Of a DNA stretch of 64,000 nt, positions 32,375-44,357 are shown piece by piece. The stretch lies in contig JAMXSV010000001.1 of the NCBI GenBank assembly GCA_027559495.1, positions 310,001-374,000 on the forward strand, read 5' to 3'. The position numbers and the translations under genes are program-made. Numbering within the stretch: the stretch's first letter is position 1; every line of letters begins with the position of its first letter. Origin of the DNA: Aurifilum marmelostoma. Its lineage: Eukaryota > Ascomycota > Sordariomycetes > Diaporthales > Cryphonectriaceae. The notes beneath the pieces were generated by a model that was not told where the DNA came from, did no database searches, and worked only from the letters and a program-made list of their open reading frames with translations.

Positions 32375-34662
32375 TGTGTGGGGCAAAGGGAATATGTCAG
32401 AAATAGTGAATGTGTGTGTATGTGTGATGTAGCAGTTTGTTGGACAGGCTGGCTCTTGAAGTCCAGGAAGCAAGGGTTGTGGTGGAAATTGGGCAGAGAG
32501 GGTGCGAGTGTATGTGAGGCGGTTGGGATCAAAAACGATGACGAGGACCCCAGGAGACCGATCGATATCAAGCGAGGTAGCCTGGCATGGGTGCTGCTGC
32601 TACTATTTTTGCTGAACCTTGTGGGTGGTCCGGAAGAGAAGAACAAAAAAGCGATCAAAAAAAAAACCTCACATCAGGCCACCCGAACAATACAGCACAC
32701 CAATTGATTTATGGGTACAGGCTGCTGCTGCTGCTGCTAGTGGTGGTGGTGGTGGTGGTGGTGCTTGGTTTGTTGGAGTGGGAAGGCACAACACACACAC
32801 ACAGAGAGAGAAAGAGACAGAGGGAAAGAGCGAGGCAAGCGAGACACAAGAGGGTGGAAGATGAGGAAGGTTCGAAATCAAGGAAGGCGCTGGTCTGAAC
32901 TGGAACTGAACTGAACTTGGCAAAGTCTCAAAAAGGATCCAGAATCCTGATCTGATCTGACGAGCAGCCCCGGCCCTCGGGTCTCTTTGTCCATCCCTCT
33001 CTTTGCTCATCCCACACATTTATTTGTTTATTCGAATCATGATGTCCTTACTACTGTACGAATCCTTCCTACGCCGCGCAAGTGAGACGGATGAAACAAC
33101 CCAGGGATGGGTGATTGGTTGGTGAAGGATGGAGGCGAGGGTGCTGAAGAGCAGAGGGACGGTGGGGGGGGGGGGCCGATTGGGCCTGCTACATCATCCT
33201 CCAGGGATTGCACGACTGCAGGCCGTTATTCCAGGCACAGCGAGACCGTCTTTGGTACATGCCATAACACATACTGTACTTACATGGTTTGCTGGTACAT
33301 GGGGCCATATACGCAGACACAAAATAATGGGCTGAAACGGGTGGAAGGGATCATCATAATGAGGTCACATCTCCTCCCACACTGCTGCAGAGAACAGAGA
33401 GGAAAAGGGAAAAACCAACCCACTTATTTTCAGATTGCCGACCGCCTTGTTTGCCCTCTACCCGATCGACTTTGGGTGTGGGTGGGGGCCCCGGAATCAA
33501 GAATCAAGATCGACAGAGACAGAGCCTTTGCCAGCCTACCATGTATGTATGTCCTGTAATTACCGTACACACCTGGCTCTTGCTAGTGGTGGAGGCCGCT
33601 GCACATGGGGCCCGCCATGGCTGCTCAGGTTACTGCTGCTGACGTGCATGCGTTTCAATCAGGTATAACCCACCTGTGTACCTGTTGAATACCACCAAAG
33701 GCGCAGAAGAGGGCGGGGGAGGGGGTCCCTGGGAGTGGAAAAACACAGGGCTGAGCCTTCAGTCAGTCTGCCTTGTGGGCAAATAGATTTAAGACGTCGA
33801 TTTGATCGCGGGTTCACTGCGTACTAGACCGTTTGAGATGGATAATGCAGTTCGCTGTAGAGACGGCCAGACTTCTCTCCGAATACTCTCTTCTCATACT
33901 ATCGATGGTGGTGGGTGTAGAGTGCAATTGTCAAGTGACCCCCTTTCCCCCCCTCCCTCCAGAAAAAAAAAACCAAAAACTACGTAGCCACCTCCTCGCG
34001 ACCTACGTTTGATTCCAACTCAAGATTGCCAACTGTCCCAACAACACAACAACGTGAGTTTTCCATTCCCTCCCATCCATTTTCCCTTCTTAAGGCTTGC
34101 TGGAGGAGGTCGGTCATGTGCACCACATCATCCCGGCATAACCTTTCAACAGCGAACTCAAGAGGGCCTATCATGCCTGTGCAGCGGGTTTAATATAAGC
34201 CTTGGGTCAGGATCACAGGTGACCTTGACAGCACACACACATGTTGGTACTCTCGACGCACAGATGACAAAAAAAAGAAGCCAAGGTGACAGTTCTCAAC
34301 CAGACGGCGACAAGTCTCCAGAAAAGAACAAGCAAGGGTATATAAAAGAGCTAGCTATGTGTCAGCACCACTTTATGAGATGGGGAGAACAACAATATCC
34401 ACACTGAACTCTGATAGTGTCCATCAGCCATGCAAAAGTAGAAGTAAAAACAAAGGAGGAAGGGAAGGATAAAAAAAAGAGACAACAAAGTAACCGCCCA
34501 GGCTGGGAAGATCAGGTAAGGTATAGAAACCAACCACCGCCCTTCCGCCAAAACCAAACTGCCAATCAATGTTGCCCTGTGTCCGCCGTATCCACAGCAC
34601 ACTCAGTCAGTTCCCCCCGAAATAATACAAAGCCGTGCCCGATGAGATCGCAGATGCAGACC
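32375..34662. other. Intergenic, rich in simple repeats
   Basis: This is upstream of the SR-rich gene and downstream of pds5. It contains GCT and GGT repeats at 32721-32763, an AC/AG-rich tract near 32790-32830 and a G run near 33164-33176. Short frames have no recognisable protein features. About 34.0-34.6 kb has no clear feature other than probable pds5 3' flank. Confidence 0.5.
32721..32763. repeat. Adjacent GCT and GGT trinucleotide repeats
   Basis: Six GCT units (32721-32738) followed by about eight TGG/GGT units (to 32763), in the presumed upstream region of the SR-rich gene. Confidence 0.85.
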
Positions 34663-37600
34663 TCAGGACTTGTAGACATCCTTGGCCCTCCTTGACCTGC
34701 CAGAGGCTGGGGTTGCGGCAACCTTGCTCGCCGCTGATCTACCTCGGGTCGGCAGAGCAGCTGCGGCGGCGGCGGCGGCAGCAGCCTTGGACTTTGCGGT
34801 CGGCTTCTTGGGCTCATCGACCTTGTGTTGAGCTCTCGCGGCAGCTCGTCCGCTCCGCCGGCCGTTTCTTCCCACAGACGGCTCCTCTTCCTCCTCCTCG
34901 GGCGGATCCGAGAGCTCACTCGCTTCCTCGGGCTCCTCCTCGTTCTCCTTGTCATCCTCGTCCATGAGCTCCGCCTCGTCGGCCAGCTCGGCTTCTTCCT
35001 CAGCTTCCTCTTCCTCCTGCTGAGCCTCGTCCGAGTCTGATCCGTCCTCGCCTTCCTTGGCATCGTCACCGTAATCCCACTCCGCGACGCCCTCGAGCAT
35101 CTCCTCGTCATCGTCGTCCGAGTCTCGCTCGATATATGTCGCGCTCTTTCTGCCCGAGGCACGACCGCTTCGCCGGCGCTCGGACTCAGGAATCTGTGGT
35201 GACGACGCTCGTTGCTTCTTCGGCCTCGCGGGTGCCTTGGCCTTCGATGCCGTCTTCCTCAGCGTGGTCTGTTTCCCGGACCTTGATGGTTTCGGGTGGA
35301 TCAGCCGGGGCGTTTTGGTCTTCTTGGCGGGAGGTTGGCTGTCGTTTCGTTCATCCATAGACTTGCGCTTCTGCGGGGGGTGTTAGTCTGAATGAATCAC
35401 CAACATAGTAAACTTTACAGATAACAGGCGAGGGGAGGGGTTTGGCCGGAGGGACGTACCTTCTTGCGTTCTAGAACCCGGAGAAACTCGTCCACCTTCG
35501 CATCGACCCCATCAGGGATGTACTGCTTGTCTGCCACCTCTTGCGCAGCATCATGACTTGGCAGCGCCAGAAACAGGCCCGCAGGCAGCCCAATCTTCTT
35601 GCCGTACGCCTCAAAGGCCCAGCCCTTGCGCTCCTGCCACTTCCTGATCACCGTCTGCGCAAGGTCGCTCACCATGTAGAGGTTCTCACTCTTGTTCAGG
35701 TCGATGGCGTCCTTGGTCTGCTTCACCCGCTCTGCGTACCGGAAGATGAGGCCGAGGTTGGATTCACTCGCCACGTTGCTGACATAGTAGATGATGTAGC
35801 GCGCGTGGTCCGCCAGGTCCTCCACCGAGTGGCCCAGGTCCGGGTGGTGCGCAAGGAGTGAGATCAGCCGTGGCATGATGGCTTCCATGACCGCCTGGCC
35901 GTTCTGCTGGTAGTGGCTCACCCGTGAGCGGATCCAGGTCTCGGTCCCGTTTCTGAACTCCGTCACCGGCTCGTACGCTGTCAGGAACACGATGGTGTAG
36001 AACTTGGGCCGAAGTTTGCCCTGCACCAGGTATTTCTGCAGCTTGGCGACAAAGGCTCTCCTGGTCTGCGGGTGCGCATCCTGGGTGACAAATGCAAGGG
36101 CGTCAAAGTCCTCGGGAGGTAGGTAGTCATCGAGCTGTCTGTCCTTGCACAGCTTGAGGACGAGCTGAGCAGCAAGCAGCCGCAGGCGGGCCTTGTAGTG
36201 CTTCGGCGTCTCTTTGCCCTTGCACATCTCGCCCTCCTTTGCGATCAGGGTCTTGAGCATCCGGAAAACCGGCCGCGCCCGCTGCTGGGTGTCGTCGTTC
36301 TCGCCGGAGGCCCGGTCTGGGTCATCCGCGCGCAGCCGATTGACGAGGATCTTGAGAGCCAGACACTTTGCGACGCACTCCTCGTCCATATCCGCGTCAT
36401 TAACCCACTCCGGGTCACTCTCGCTGGCATCGGCGCGGACCTGCTTCAAGATGTCCTGGATCATCTCGAGAATGGCCTGGTCACGATTCAATGTAACCTT
36501 CGGCGCCAACAGCTCGAGCTGTGCGACGATGGCGAGCTTGTTGAGAAAGTGAGGCGCGCCGTATTTCCAGTCCTTCATCACCTTCAGGAAGAGCTCCGTG
36601 GCGTTCTGGAGGCTCTTCTCGCCCTTCTTTGCCAGGAGGATGTTAACTGCGTATTTAGCAGCCTTCCACGGTTTGCCGTACAGTGCAAAGTTGATCATGA
36701 CCTGGGTGAACTTTTTATCGCTGGGGATCTCCGATGCGTACTTCCGTGCATATGACGCGCAGGCCTTGAGTGTCTCGACGACCGTCGGCTCATTTTCCTT
36801 GGTGGCCGAAGGGGCCTTGTCTGCGAGATCTTTACAGAGGTCGCCGATATGGGACTTGAAGAGATCTGGCGTGCGCAGCGAGATCTCGTTGAGGATCTCA
36901 TGAGCTGTGGCCCCGAAGCCGCCTTCGTCCGTCCTAGAGTAGTCCAGGATGGTGGGCAGGTGGCTGCGGTTGAACATGAAGTATCCTGATCGGTAGAGCA
37001 GCGGGATCAGGACGTCAGCGAGGCCTGATTGCTGGTTCCCGTGCAGACGCTTGATCAGCTCCTTCAGAGCACCCCGGACTGTCTTGAACTCGTTCTCGGG
37101 ACCCACGATGAACTTGATGAGCTGGTAGTTCCGGCGGTCGTTGGCTTTCGCAAACTTCCAGAGCTCTGAGTGCACCTTGGCATCGTCGGGCAGGAACTGA
37201 GCTATGTACTTGACCGTCTTCTGGACGTTGGCAGTCTTGCGGTCCTCGTCCTCGTCCATGACACCGCCATTGTAGTCCTCACAGGCCCTGAGGAACGTCT
37301 GCAGGATTTTGGCAAACTGAGGCTGCCGGGCCTGGATGGCAAAAAAGGCCTTCTTGGCATTCTGGTCCAGCGACCGGACCAGGAGCAGGATCCGCTCAGC
37401 CCTGATGGCGTCCTGGTCGTTGCTGCCCGCTGCCGATTGGGCCTGGGGCTGAGAGCTGCCGTTGGCGCTCTTGGAGCTCTTCTTGGGGGGCGGGAAGGCC
37501 AAGGGAACCACACACTCGTACACGACCCTGTCGAGAAGCACGTTGACTTCCAGGTCGTTGGCGTAGAACGAGCTGTAGATCTTGGAGGGGGGCGGCAGAG

Positions 37601-39346
37601 AGCGCGTCCTCGACGACCTTGTTGCCGGCAAGAATCTCGCCCGACGAGATGGCCCACAGCTTGCCCAGCAGCGCCATGGCATCGACACGAACCTGAGGCC
37701 GACGGTCGCGGCACCGGTCTGCAAGGCTAGACAGGATCGTGTTCTCCTTCTCCAGGCCACCGTCTGATGCGAGCTTGAGTATGAGGTCTCGGAAGCCGAA
37801 GGATTCAATGGCCTTGACGCCAGCCAACCGGACCTTCTCGTCGCTGTCGTTGAGTTTCTCCCCGAGCCCGCGCACGAGATTCTTCTCCTCCTCACGGCTG
37901 AAGCCAATGCCGCCAGCATTGGTGGAGAGGATGTAGCCGACAGCCGTAGTCCAGGACGCGCGGATGACGGGGGACTTGTCGTTCTTGCGGCTCAAGAAGT
38001 TCTGGTATGGCTGATGGTAGGTCTGCGCAAATGAGAGGGGCGAGAGCGGCGTCGTCAGGGGGTTCGAGGAGACGGCGTCCGTGTCAAAGTCCGACATCTT
38101 GTAGAGCGGGTAGGCAGCTGGGTCCAGGGCGGGCGCCGGCGGTGGGCCTGCAGCGCCGATGCCCGAGATGACATCGCCGAGGGCCTCCGTGGCCAGCAGG
38201 CGCAGGTTGACGTTGTCTGCAGAGAGCTCGGCGTCAAGCTGAGGGATGACATTCTGCAGGAGCCCAGGGGCAGCCTTCCAGAGTTCTCGGATCAGCAGGT
38301 GTGCCTTCTTGAGCTCCCTCAAGTCCTCCTCGGACGGCCCGGCGAGGCCGTCCTCGTCATCGGAGTCTGCGCCAGCTCGGTTGCCATTGTTACCAGCCAG
38401 GCCCGACGCCTCCATGATGACGTCGCTAAAGTACTGCCCTACATAGCGCGACATCTTCTCCTGGCTCGCCACGCAGACTGACCTTGCCATCTTGTACGCC
38501 GCAGGCTCCTCCTTCAACAGCAGAGTCGTCTGGCCGTCGTCCCTTGCCGCCTGCTCAGCCCTGTCCTTGGCGGCGCCCGGGGCGGCGGCCCGCAGGAACT
38601 GCGCCATTATAATGTCGATGACCTTGGACGGTATCGTGGACGCCTCGTCGATCAGCATCTCCAGGATCTGCGTCATGTAGTGCTCGACATCCTTGCCGAC
38701 CGGCTCGCCCGACGAGGCCTTGGAGCCCGAGACGGTATCGAAGAAGTTGGTGAACAGGCGGACAAACAGCTCGTCGTTGTTGGGCACCTCGTCGAGGAGG
38801 AGCACGCTCTGGACCTCGGCCAGGGAGATGAGGACGTATTTGTGCTGGTTGTTCCACGTCGAGGAGGGATCCTGCAGGGCGGGCAGGATGTAGGTGATGA
38901 ACAGCGCAAAGATGTCCTGGAGGGTGTCGCGCAAAAGGTCAGCGTACGGTCCAATGCCGTCCAGATGTGTGTAGAGCACACAACCCGCGGGCCAGACTCA
39001 CCTTCAACTGTTTAGGGGTGAATGGCGCGTCCGGGGCGCATATCTTGAGGATGTCCACCAGGCAACAGGCGGCGAAGGCCTTGACGCCCTTGTCCTTGTG
39101 ACCGAGGATGTTGGTCGACGAGAGCTCCTCGGCGACCTTGTTGAGCGACTCCTTATGCTCCCAGTCCTGGTCCAGCTCGGTCAGCTCCTTGGACAGGGCG
39201 TCGAGCCGCTTGACGAGCTCGACGGTGGGTATGGGCCTGCCGGCGCGCCACGACAGAGGCTGGTTGAACTTGAGGCCCTCGGGGTCGCGTCCGTCCTCCT
39301 GCTCCTCCTCGGGCGCGGGCTCAGCCGCCCTTCTCCGTCGAGACAT
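34663..39346 (-). CDS. pds5: Sister-chromatid cohesion protein Pds5 (one-base frame break in a C6 run)
   Basis: Exons are 39346-39002, 38916-35460 and 35370-34663, about 1502 residues if the frame break is ignored. The N-terminus (LKFNQPLSWRAGRPIP, then CLVDILKICAPDAPFTPKQL) and the HEAT-repeat body match the Pds5/Spo76/BimD family. These proteins bind the cohesin ring and control its loading, acetylation and release. The tail is first acidic (about residues 1350-1410), then basic with Ala runs and GRS/RGR motifs that may bind DNA. Introns are GTGAGT…CTCCAG (85 nt) and GTACGT…CGCAG (89 nt), both phase 0. The middle exon is 3457 nt, one more than a multiple of three. The frame changes at a run of six G (six C in the mRNA) at 37587-37592, near residue 556, between …VVEDALSAA and SKIYSSFYANDLEVNVLLD. 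Both sides match the family without a gap, so one base is in excess here. Confidence 0.93.
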
Positions 39347-40437
39347 TCTGCGTGATGCGCAAAGACGATGCCAAGGCCGACTCGAGGTAAGCGTGGAGAT
39401 ATGTTCTTGGTGTGGGGGGAGGGGGGAGGGGGGGGGGAAGGGAGCGTCGCAGGTGGAGAGGCAAGAAGAGGCGGGGGAGGGAGGCGCAAATATCTGGTCG
39501 GACAAGCGTCGCAGCTCTCAGGGCCAGCAGGACAGTCTCGACCTCGAGGTTGAATCGGCTTAGGTCTCTTTCGCGTAGACTGAGGCGAGATGGTAACGGC
39601 GGCTCGGTTGCGGTCAAGTCGCGACGGTGTGACCTCGAGACGCGAGAATCAGCGGACCGAAAAAAGAAAAAAAAAAAAAGGAAGAAGAGGAAAGAAAAAA
39701 AAGATGAGGATCCAACGCGGTGATGATGTCGAGGGGTTCACCAAAAGGTAGGAGGAATTGATCTGGAGGATGGCTGACGCCTGAGATTGGACACCAAAAA
39801 GGGGCAAGAAACAACAAAAGAACAAGAAGAAGTGACTGAGCCTCGACCCAATTTCATCCGTATGTGTGAGAGTTCGGCCCTCGCTGATGGGGACGAGTAG
39901 AGTTGATGGCGGAACTTGCGCCGTAATGATCCGTACCAGCTACAGAAGGACACACGCCGTGCCACGCCAGTTACGCGACAGTCTCGCTCGGTCAACGGCA
40001 GCTTGAGGCGCGTGCCCAGGCCACAGGGAGTTGACCTCCCCCGCCTGGGCTTTTTTGTGGGGCCAAGCTCCCCCCGGTGCCCGCTGTACTGTATGTAAGT
40101 ATTAGTTGTTGGCTCAGCACTTGGGCACTGGGCAGTCCACGCTACTGACTTTGACATCCACCTCCAACTGCAGCAGTCGTTGTGGATTCGCTTCTCACCT
40201 TATTTTCTTTTTCCAATATTGCATCAGGCTTAACTTTTGCGAGCCCACAGATAAACTGATCCTCAAATTTGTGTCTTGTTTAGTAATCTTCATGCATTGG
40301 GAAGAGGGAAATCATAGGTCAAGAGCTGCATGCCCGGCTCCCTATTCGAAATATGGACCCTGCAGATGCCAGTGCATCAAGCACTGATGGGGAGTCTGTC
40401 CACCATTTTCAGGAGATGCAGACCTGTATCGTATATG

Positions 40438-40467
40438 GTGTGTGTGTGTGTGTGTGTCTGTGTGTGT
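40438..40467. repeat. GT dinucleotide microsatellite
   Basis: About fifteen GT units with one CT interruption. Confidence 0.85.
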
Positions 40468-41656
40468 TGTTCGTTGGTGTCAAGGTGCTGCCAAAGGGGG
40501 ATGCCTCATGCAAGTATGGCTTCAGCAGCATGACACGTGGTAATTAATCAATTATTGCATCATCAAAACAGGTCTTGTTAGAGAGCCTCTCCTCTTATGT
40601 GGAAGGCAAGAGCATAACTTCCTGCTCAACATACATCATATGTTCCAGGCTCGCAGAATATGGCTATCATGGGGGCATCTGGGGAACACGGTTGGGTGCG
40701 ATGCAAGGCATAAATGCACCTTGGTATCAGATTGCACAAAACAAAGTTGGCCGTCTAGGGGCACCTCCGTCTACCTATCTCTCCGCTGGCTCTCCTCTTG
40801 GGAGGCACAGGCTCATCAGGCCCAGATGGTGTGGACTCAGACCATCTGTGGTCCCACGTGTGATCCAACAACATCTCTGGGTACCATGGCCTGATCTTGT
40901 GCACACACGACACTGCATCATTGTGAGAAATCCTTCCTTGTTGGAGGAGGGACTGGACAGGAGTCTCCTTCTGAAGGCCTGGCATGGCTTACCACAGTGC
41001 ACAAGTGTGCCAATTGGTCTGTTTCAAGCCCTGTCACACAGCTCACAGTCTGGTCTTCCTGTGATCAAGGACTGGAGCTCTGTCCACTCAGAGGCTCCAA
41101 GGCAATACGGTTGGGGAGATTACACATATTGTGGGCTGTGCATCTGACATGTACTGGCACTGGACAAGAATCAAAAGCACGAGGCCACCTGGGCTGCAAG
41201 AGATTGTGGGCAGGACAGCATCAGTACTATAACTGTTGATGCCCTTCTCAGATTGTGGATCTTGTCCTGCATATGGTCCACAATGGCAGGCAGGCTTGCT
41301 CACTGATGCTCAGGTTCTAGCAGAGTTGACTTTGCATTCTTCTGACAATTAACTCTCAAAGGTCATCGTTGGACATGTTATGCGAGGAAGACTTGGGGCA
41401 TATACTGGCTCTCATCTTTTTAACTCAGCCAAGTACTTTCATATGGAGATGGCCCCAATGGTCCTGGGAGAATCTTGCTGGCACAGATTGTGCTCCTGTG
41501 CGAAATACTGCTCAAGTCAAACCCTGCCTAATTATTTCGTAGTATGTAGAAGGCTCTGGCGATGTTGATGGATAATAGAAAAATGTTTCGTCAACCATGG
41601 CAATTCTGCCTTGATTTTTCCCCCGCAGTACACTTGTTGACTTTTCAATATTATTT

Positions 41657-41790
41657 TGACACTGACTGATGCCACAAGAGCTCATTGACAGAGGCTGATT
41701 CTTCATGGACATGTCGACACTGGCTGATCTCACAGCACCATACATATCGATAGAGGCTGATTCCACAACACCACATTCACTATCACTCTT
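41657..41790. repeat. Four degenerate tandem copies of a 29-33 bp unit
   Basis: Copies start at 41657, 41686, 41715 and 41748, with cores TGACACTGACTGAT, TGACAGAGGCTGAT, CGACACTGGCTGAT and CGATAGAGGCTGAT. Spacing is 29, 29 and 33 bases. CCACA(A/G)-like bases follow the core in copies 1 and 4. Confidence 0.65.
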
Positions 41791-41880
41791 TCCAGAACAG
41801 GCATGGTCAACGGCGACAGAGCAGACAGGTTTACACAAAATAACAGGCTGCAGCCAACTTTCATCTCTCTCACTTGATTC

Positions 41881-41910
41881 CTTTCTTTCCTTCCTTCCTT
41901 CCTTCCTTCC
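41881..41910. repeat. CTTC/TTCC tetranucleotide repeat
   Basis: About seven units of TTCC, the first slightly degenerate (CTTT). Confidence 0.85.
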
Positions 41911-42634
41911 TCGCCGGTTGATAATCCTCTTCGAACTGAGTTGAGGCTTCGTCACCCCCCTCACCCCCCCCCCCCGCGACCGTCAAGCTCACTGTGAACC
42001 TCAACAAACGCCCGATCGTGACAATCACACCAAGATCCCGTTTTGCCCTCAAGGTATGTATGACCTGTGTCTCCCGTTACGCCTGTCCACCTTGCCCCTT
42101 GCGATCGGCCGCTGAGTGACGAGAGGGACGGGGAAGCTGGTGCAAACATTTACTGCTTCGAGACGCGTCACACACCACCTCCCGTCTGCCCAACCTACTC
42201 GCCCATCCCATCCAGTCATCTTGCCGCTCTGAATCTCACCAGTCACTCCGTTCCCTGAGTCTCCTACCACCACGAGAGTTCGCCTCTTACTTCTGTTCCC
42301 ATCTGTCCTTTTCCTCCTTATTCTCGTGCGTTCCATTCCTTCCCAGCCCAACAACGCCATCCAACGTTCCTTTCATCTCCTCGCGAGAGATACCACATAC
42401 TGTGCACACACCTCAAGTCCCTCCTTTGCCAACTCGCCATCATTGAGATACTCCAGAGACGGCGAGGCGCGACCTTGTTCCTGTATTTTTTTTTTCTTTC
42501 CCCCTCACTACTCTCGTGCCCTGCTCTGGGGAAGCCCTTCACTGCTTCGAGGCCAACGATCTCTCCGCTGATAAACAACTCTCCATCCAACAGACATCCA
42601 ATCCGAACTTACGCCACCGACCGACCCGTCAAAA

Positions 42635-44357
42635 ATGTCCGACGCTGCCGCCAAGCAGAGCCAGGGCATTGAGCTCAAGGCTGTGAAGCCCGGCAAGGAG
42701 GGCAACGCCCAGCCTGACAACCCCATGGCAGTCCCTCAGGAGCCCCTCATCGATGTCGAGGACATGGCCGACGTCGAGAAGGGCGTCTCTCCTCAGGGCT
42801 GTCCTGCTGCCCCTGAGCAGGAGGAGCACCTCGAGTCTGCCTCTGACCCCAAGGTCTCTGCCGCTGGTGGTGTCCAGAAGGACTCCTTCCTGTCTCGCAT
42901 CAAGGCTGCTGATCGCAAGGACAAGATCCTGACCGCCGTCAGCGTCTTTGCTGTCCTGTGTATGTTCGCCATCATCGGCCTCGCCGTCGTTGTTGGTTTT
43001 GGTAAGTGATCCTCTCCTCCTACTCCTCCTCCTCAGACAGCCACCAGCCAGGCTGTCAGTTCATGCGATCGTTTTGCCAACACAGTTTCTTTTCCTATAC
43101 ATTGCAGATTCCATGGACATCAAGGCTCTCAGCGCTCAGGTCCACACCACGGCTTCCTCTGGCCAGCAGGTGGTTGCCGCTGCCGCTGGTGCTGCCACCA
43201 ATGGCCCCGTGGTGCGTGATTCTGGCTACGTGGAGGGCTTCTCTGCCTTCTTGGATGGCGACCTTGTCCACGATCGTGTTGTTCGCGATGCTGTCATCAC
43301 CCAGTCCATGTCGGACGCCTGCGATGACGAGGTGTCTACCACTACCTCTGTTCAGCCGTCCCTGACTGCCATCGTGTAAGTTGACCTACCTGATCAACAA
43401 GACCATCGCGTGGGCTACTCGATCGAAATGACTGATCAATCATCTCCTCCCAGTCCTGTCTTGACCAATTTCGTCGACGAGACTGTCACCACTACTGTGA
43501 CCAGCACCACTACCAACCACAGCACCTCAGTCCTGGCCATTTCCACCCATCCTGCGACCGCGTCGTCCATGACTGCCTCTTCCATGGCGGACGATGATTC
43601 TTCCTCTTCCATGGTGATGTCGTCCTCCTCCGTCTCGACCTCTCCAACGACGACCACGGCCACGTCCTCGACCGAGACCTGCGGCGAGTGGGGAGACGGC
43701 GCCGGACCGTGTGCGCGACCTTATGGAGCTCCTAACACGACGCCTGCATCGGCACTCTCGTCCATGTCTGCCGCCTCCGCCGTTGCCGTGTCCCCGGCCT
43801 CCCTCACGACCACGCTGCTGACCCCGACCTCCTCGACCGCCTCGACCACCCCCTCCGTCGCCTTCACCTCGTCCTTCACCGACGCCTCCGCTCTCGACGC
43901 GTCCGCCGCCACCGTCACCGTCACCGTGACCGAGATCAGCACCGTCCGCGGTGCAGGCTGCAACGCCTCCTCGTCCTCCACCGTCGAGACCATCGCCGGC
44001 CTGGGCAGCGCCGCCACCGTCTACGGCACGAGCACACTCATGTCGCTGCGCACGTCCACCCTGCGCGGCCCCGACGGCGGCCCGCTCCTCACCACGACCG
44101 AGACCGTGCTGTGGGGCAACACCACCTTCGCCACCCCGGCCAACTTCACCCTGACCCTCAAGTCGACCCTGGCGCCCACCACCGCCAACGCCTCCGCCGG
44201 CGGCGCGGGCCCTACCGGCATGGTGCCCCTGATCAGCCGCGGCAAGCAGGGCGTGTCCAAGCCCTGGGCGGGCACGAGCATGAGCGACGGCACGACCGGC
44301 AGCGGTGTCTACTGCACCGTCATGCTGGTCATGCTCATCGCCGTCTTGCTCGCCTAG
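42635..44357 (+). CDS. Ser/Thr-rich single-pass membrane protein with hydrophobic C-terminus, function unknown
   Basis: Three exons (42635-43001, 43108-43375, 43454-44357) encode 512 residues. There is no N-terminal signal peptide. About 96 polar residues (MSDAAAKQSQGIELKAVKPG…) precede a strong membrane helix at about 97-122 (ILTAVSVFAVLCMFAIIGLA). The rest would face the outside in a type II arrangement: a small Ala/Val-rich part, then a long Ser/Thr region (about 225-440) likely to be heavily O-glycosylated, with N-glycosylation sites such as NTT and NFT. It ends in VYCTVMLVMLIAVLLA, a second membrane helix or a GPI-like signal. Introns are GTAAGT…TTGCAG (106 nt) and GTAAGT…CCCAG (78 nt). 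The layout recalls cell-wall sensors and mucin-like proteins, but no Cys-rich sensor domain is seen. I do not recognise a named family. Confidence 0.78.

Larger units (their letters stand above)
39347..42634. other. Divergent intergenic region, partly low in CpG
   Basis: The left 500 bases are purine-rich on the plus strand and probably hold the pds5 promoter and leader. From about 40.5 to 41.7 kb CpG is scarce and CA/TG plentiful compared with the neighbouring genes, as expected of DNA altered by repeat-induced point mutation. No transposon protein can be read. A GT microsatellite (40438-40467), four degenerate tandem copies (41657-41790) and a CTTC repeat (41881-41910) are listed separately. 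The right 500 bases are C/T-rich and include a donor-like AAG/GTATGT at about 42051-42059, which could begin a leader intron of the next gene. Confidence 0.5.

Noticed and set aside
31619..32707. A 362-codon plus-strand frame with Leu-rich stretches
   Set aside because: It lies opposite the SR-rich gene; hydrophobic runs such as LLELLLKLMLVLLLL arise from antisense Lys/Glu codons. The minus frame has a consistent start and domain layout.
38917..39001. In-frame reading of part of pds5 intron 1 (…GIGPYADLLRDTLQ) as coding
   Set aside because: The family alignment runs directly from FTPKQLK to DIFALFI. Both splice sites are standard and phase 0, so the segment is intronic.
40575..41147. A 190-codon plus-strand frame in gene-free DNA, considered as a transposon remnant
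   Set aside because: There is no reverse transcriptase, transposase or integrase motif, and the composition looks random. Chance openness in low-CpG DNA is enough to explain it.
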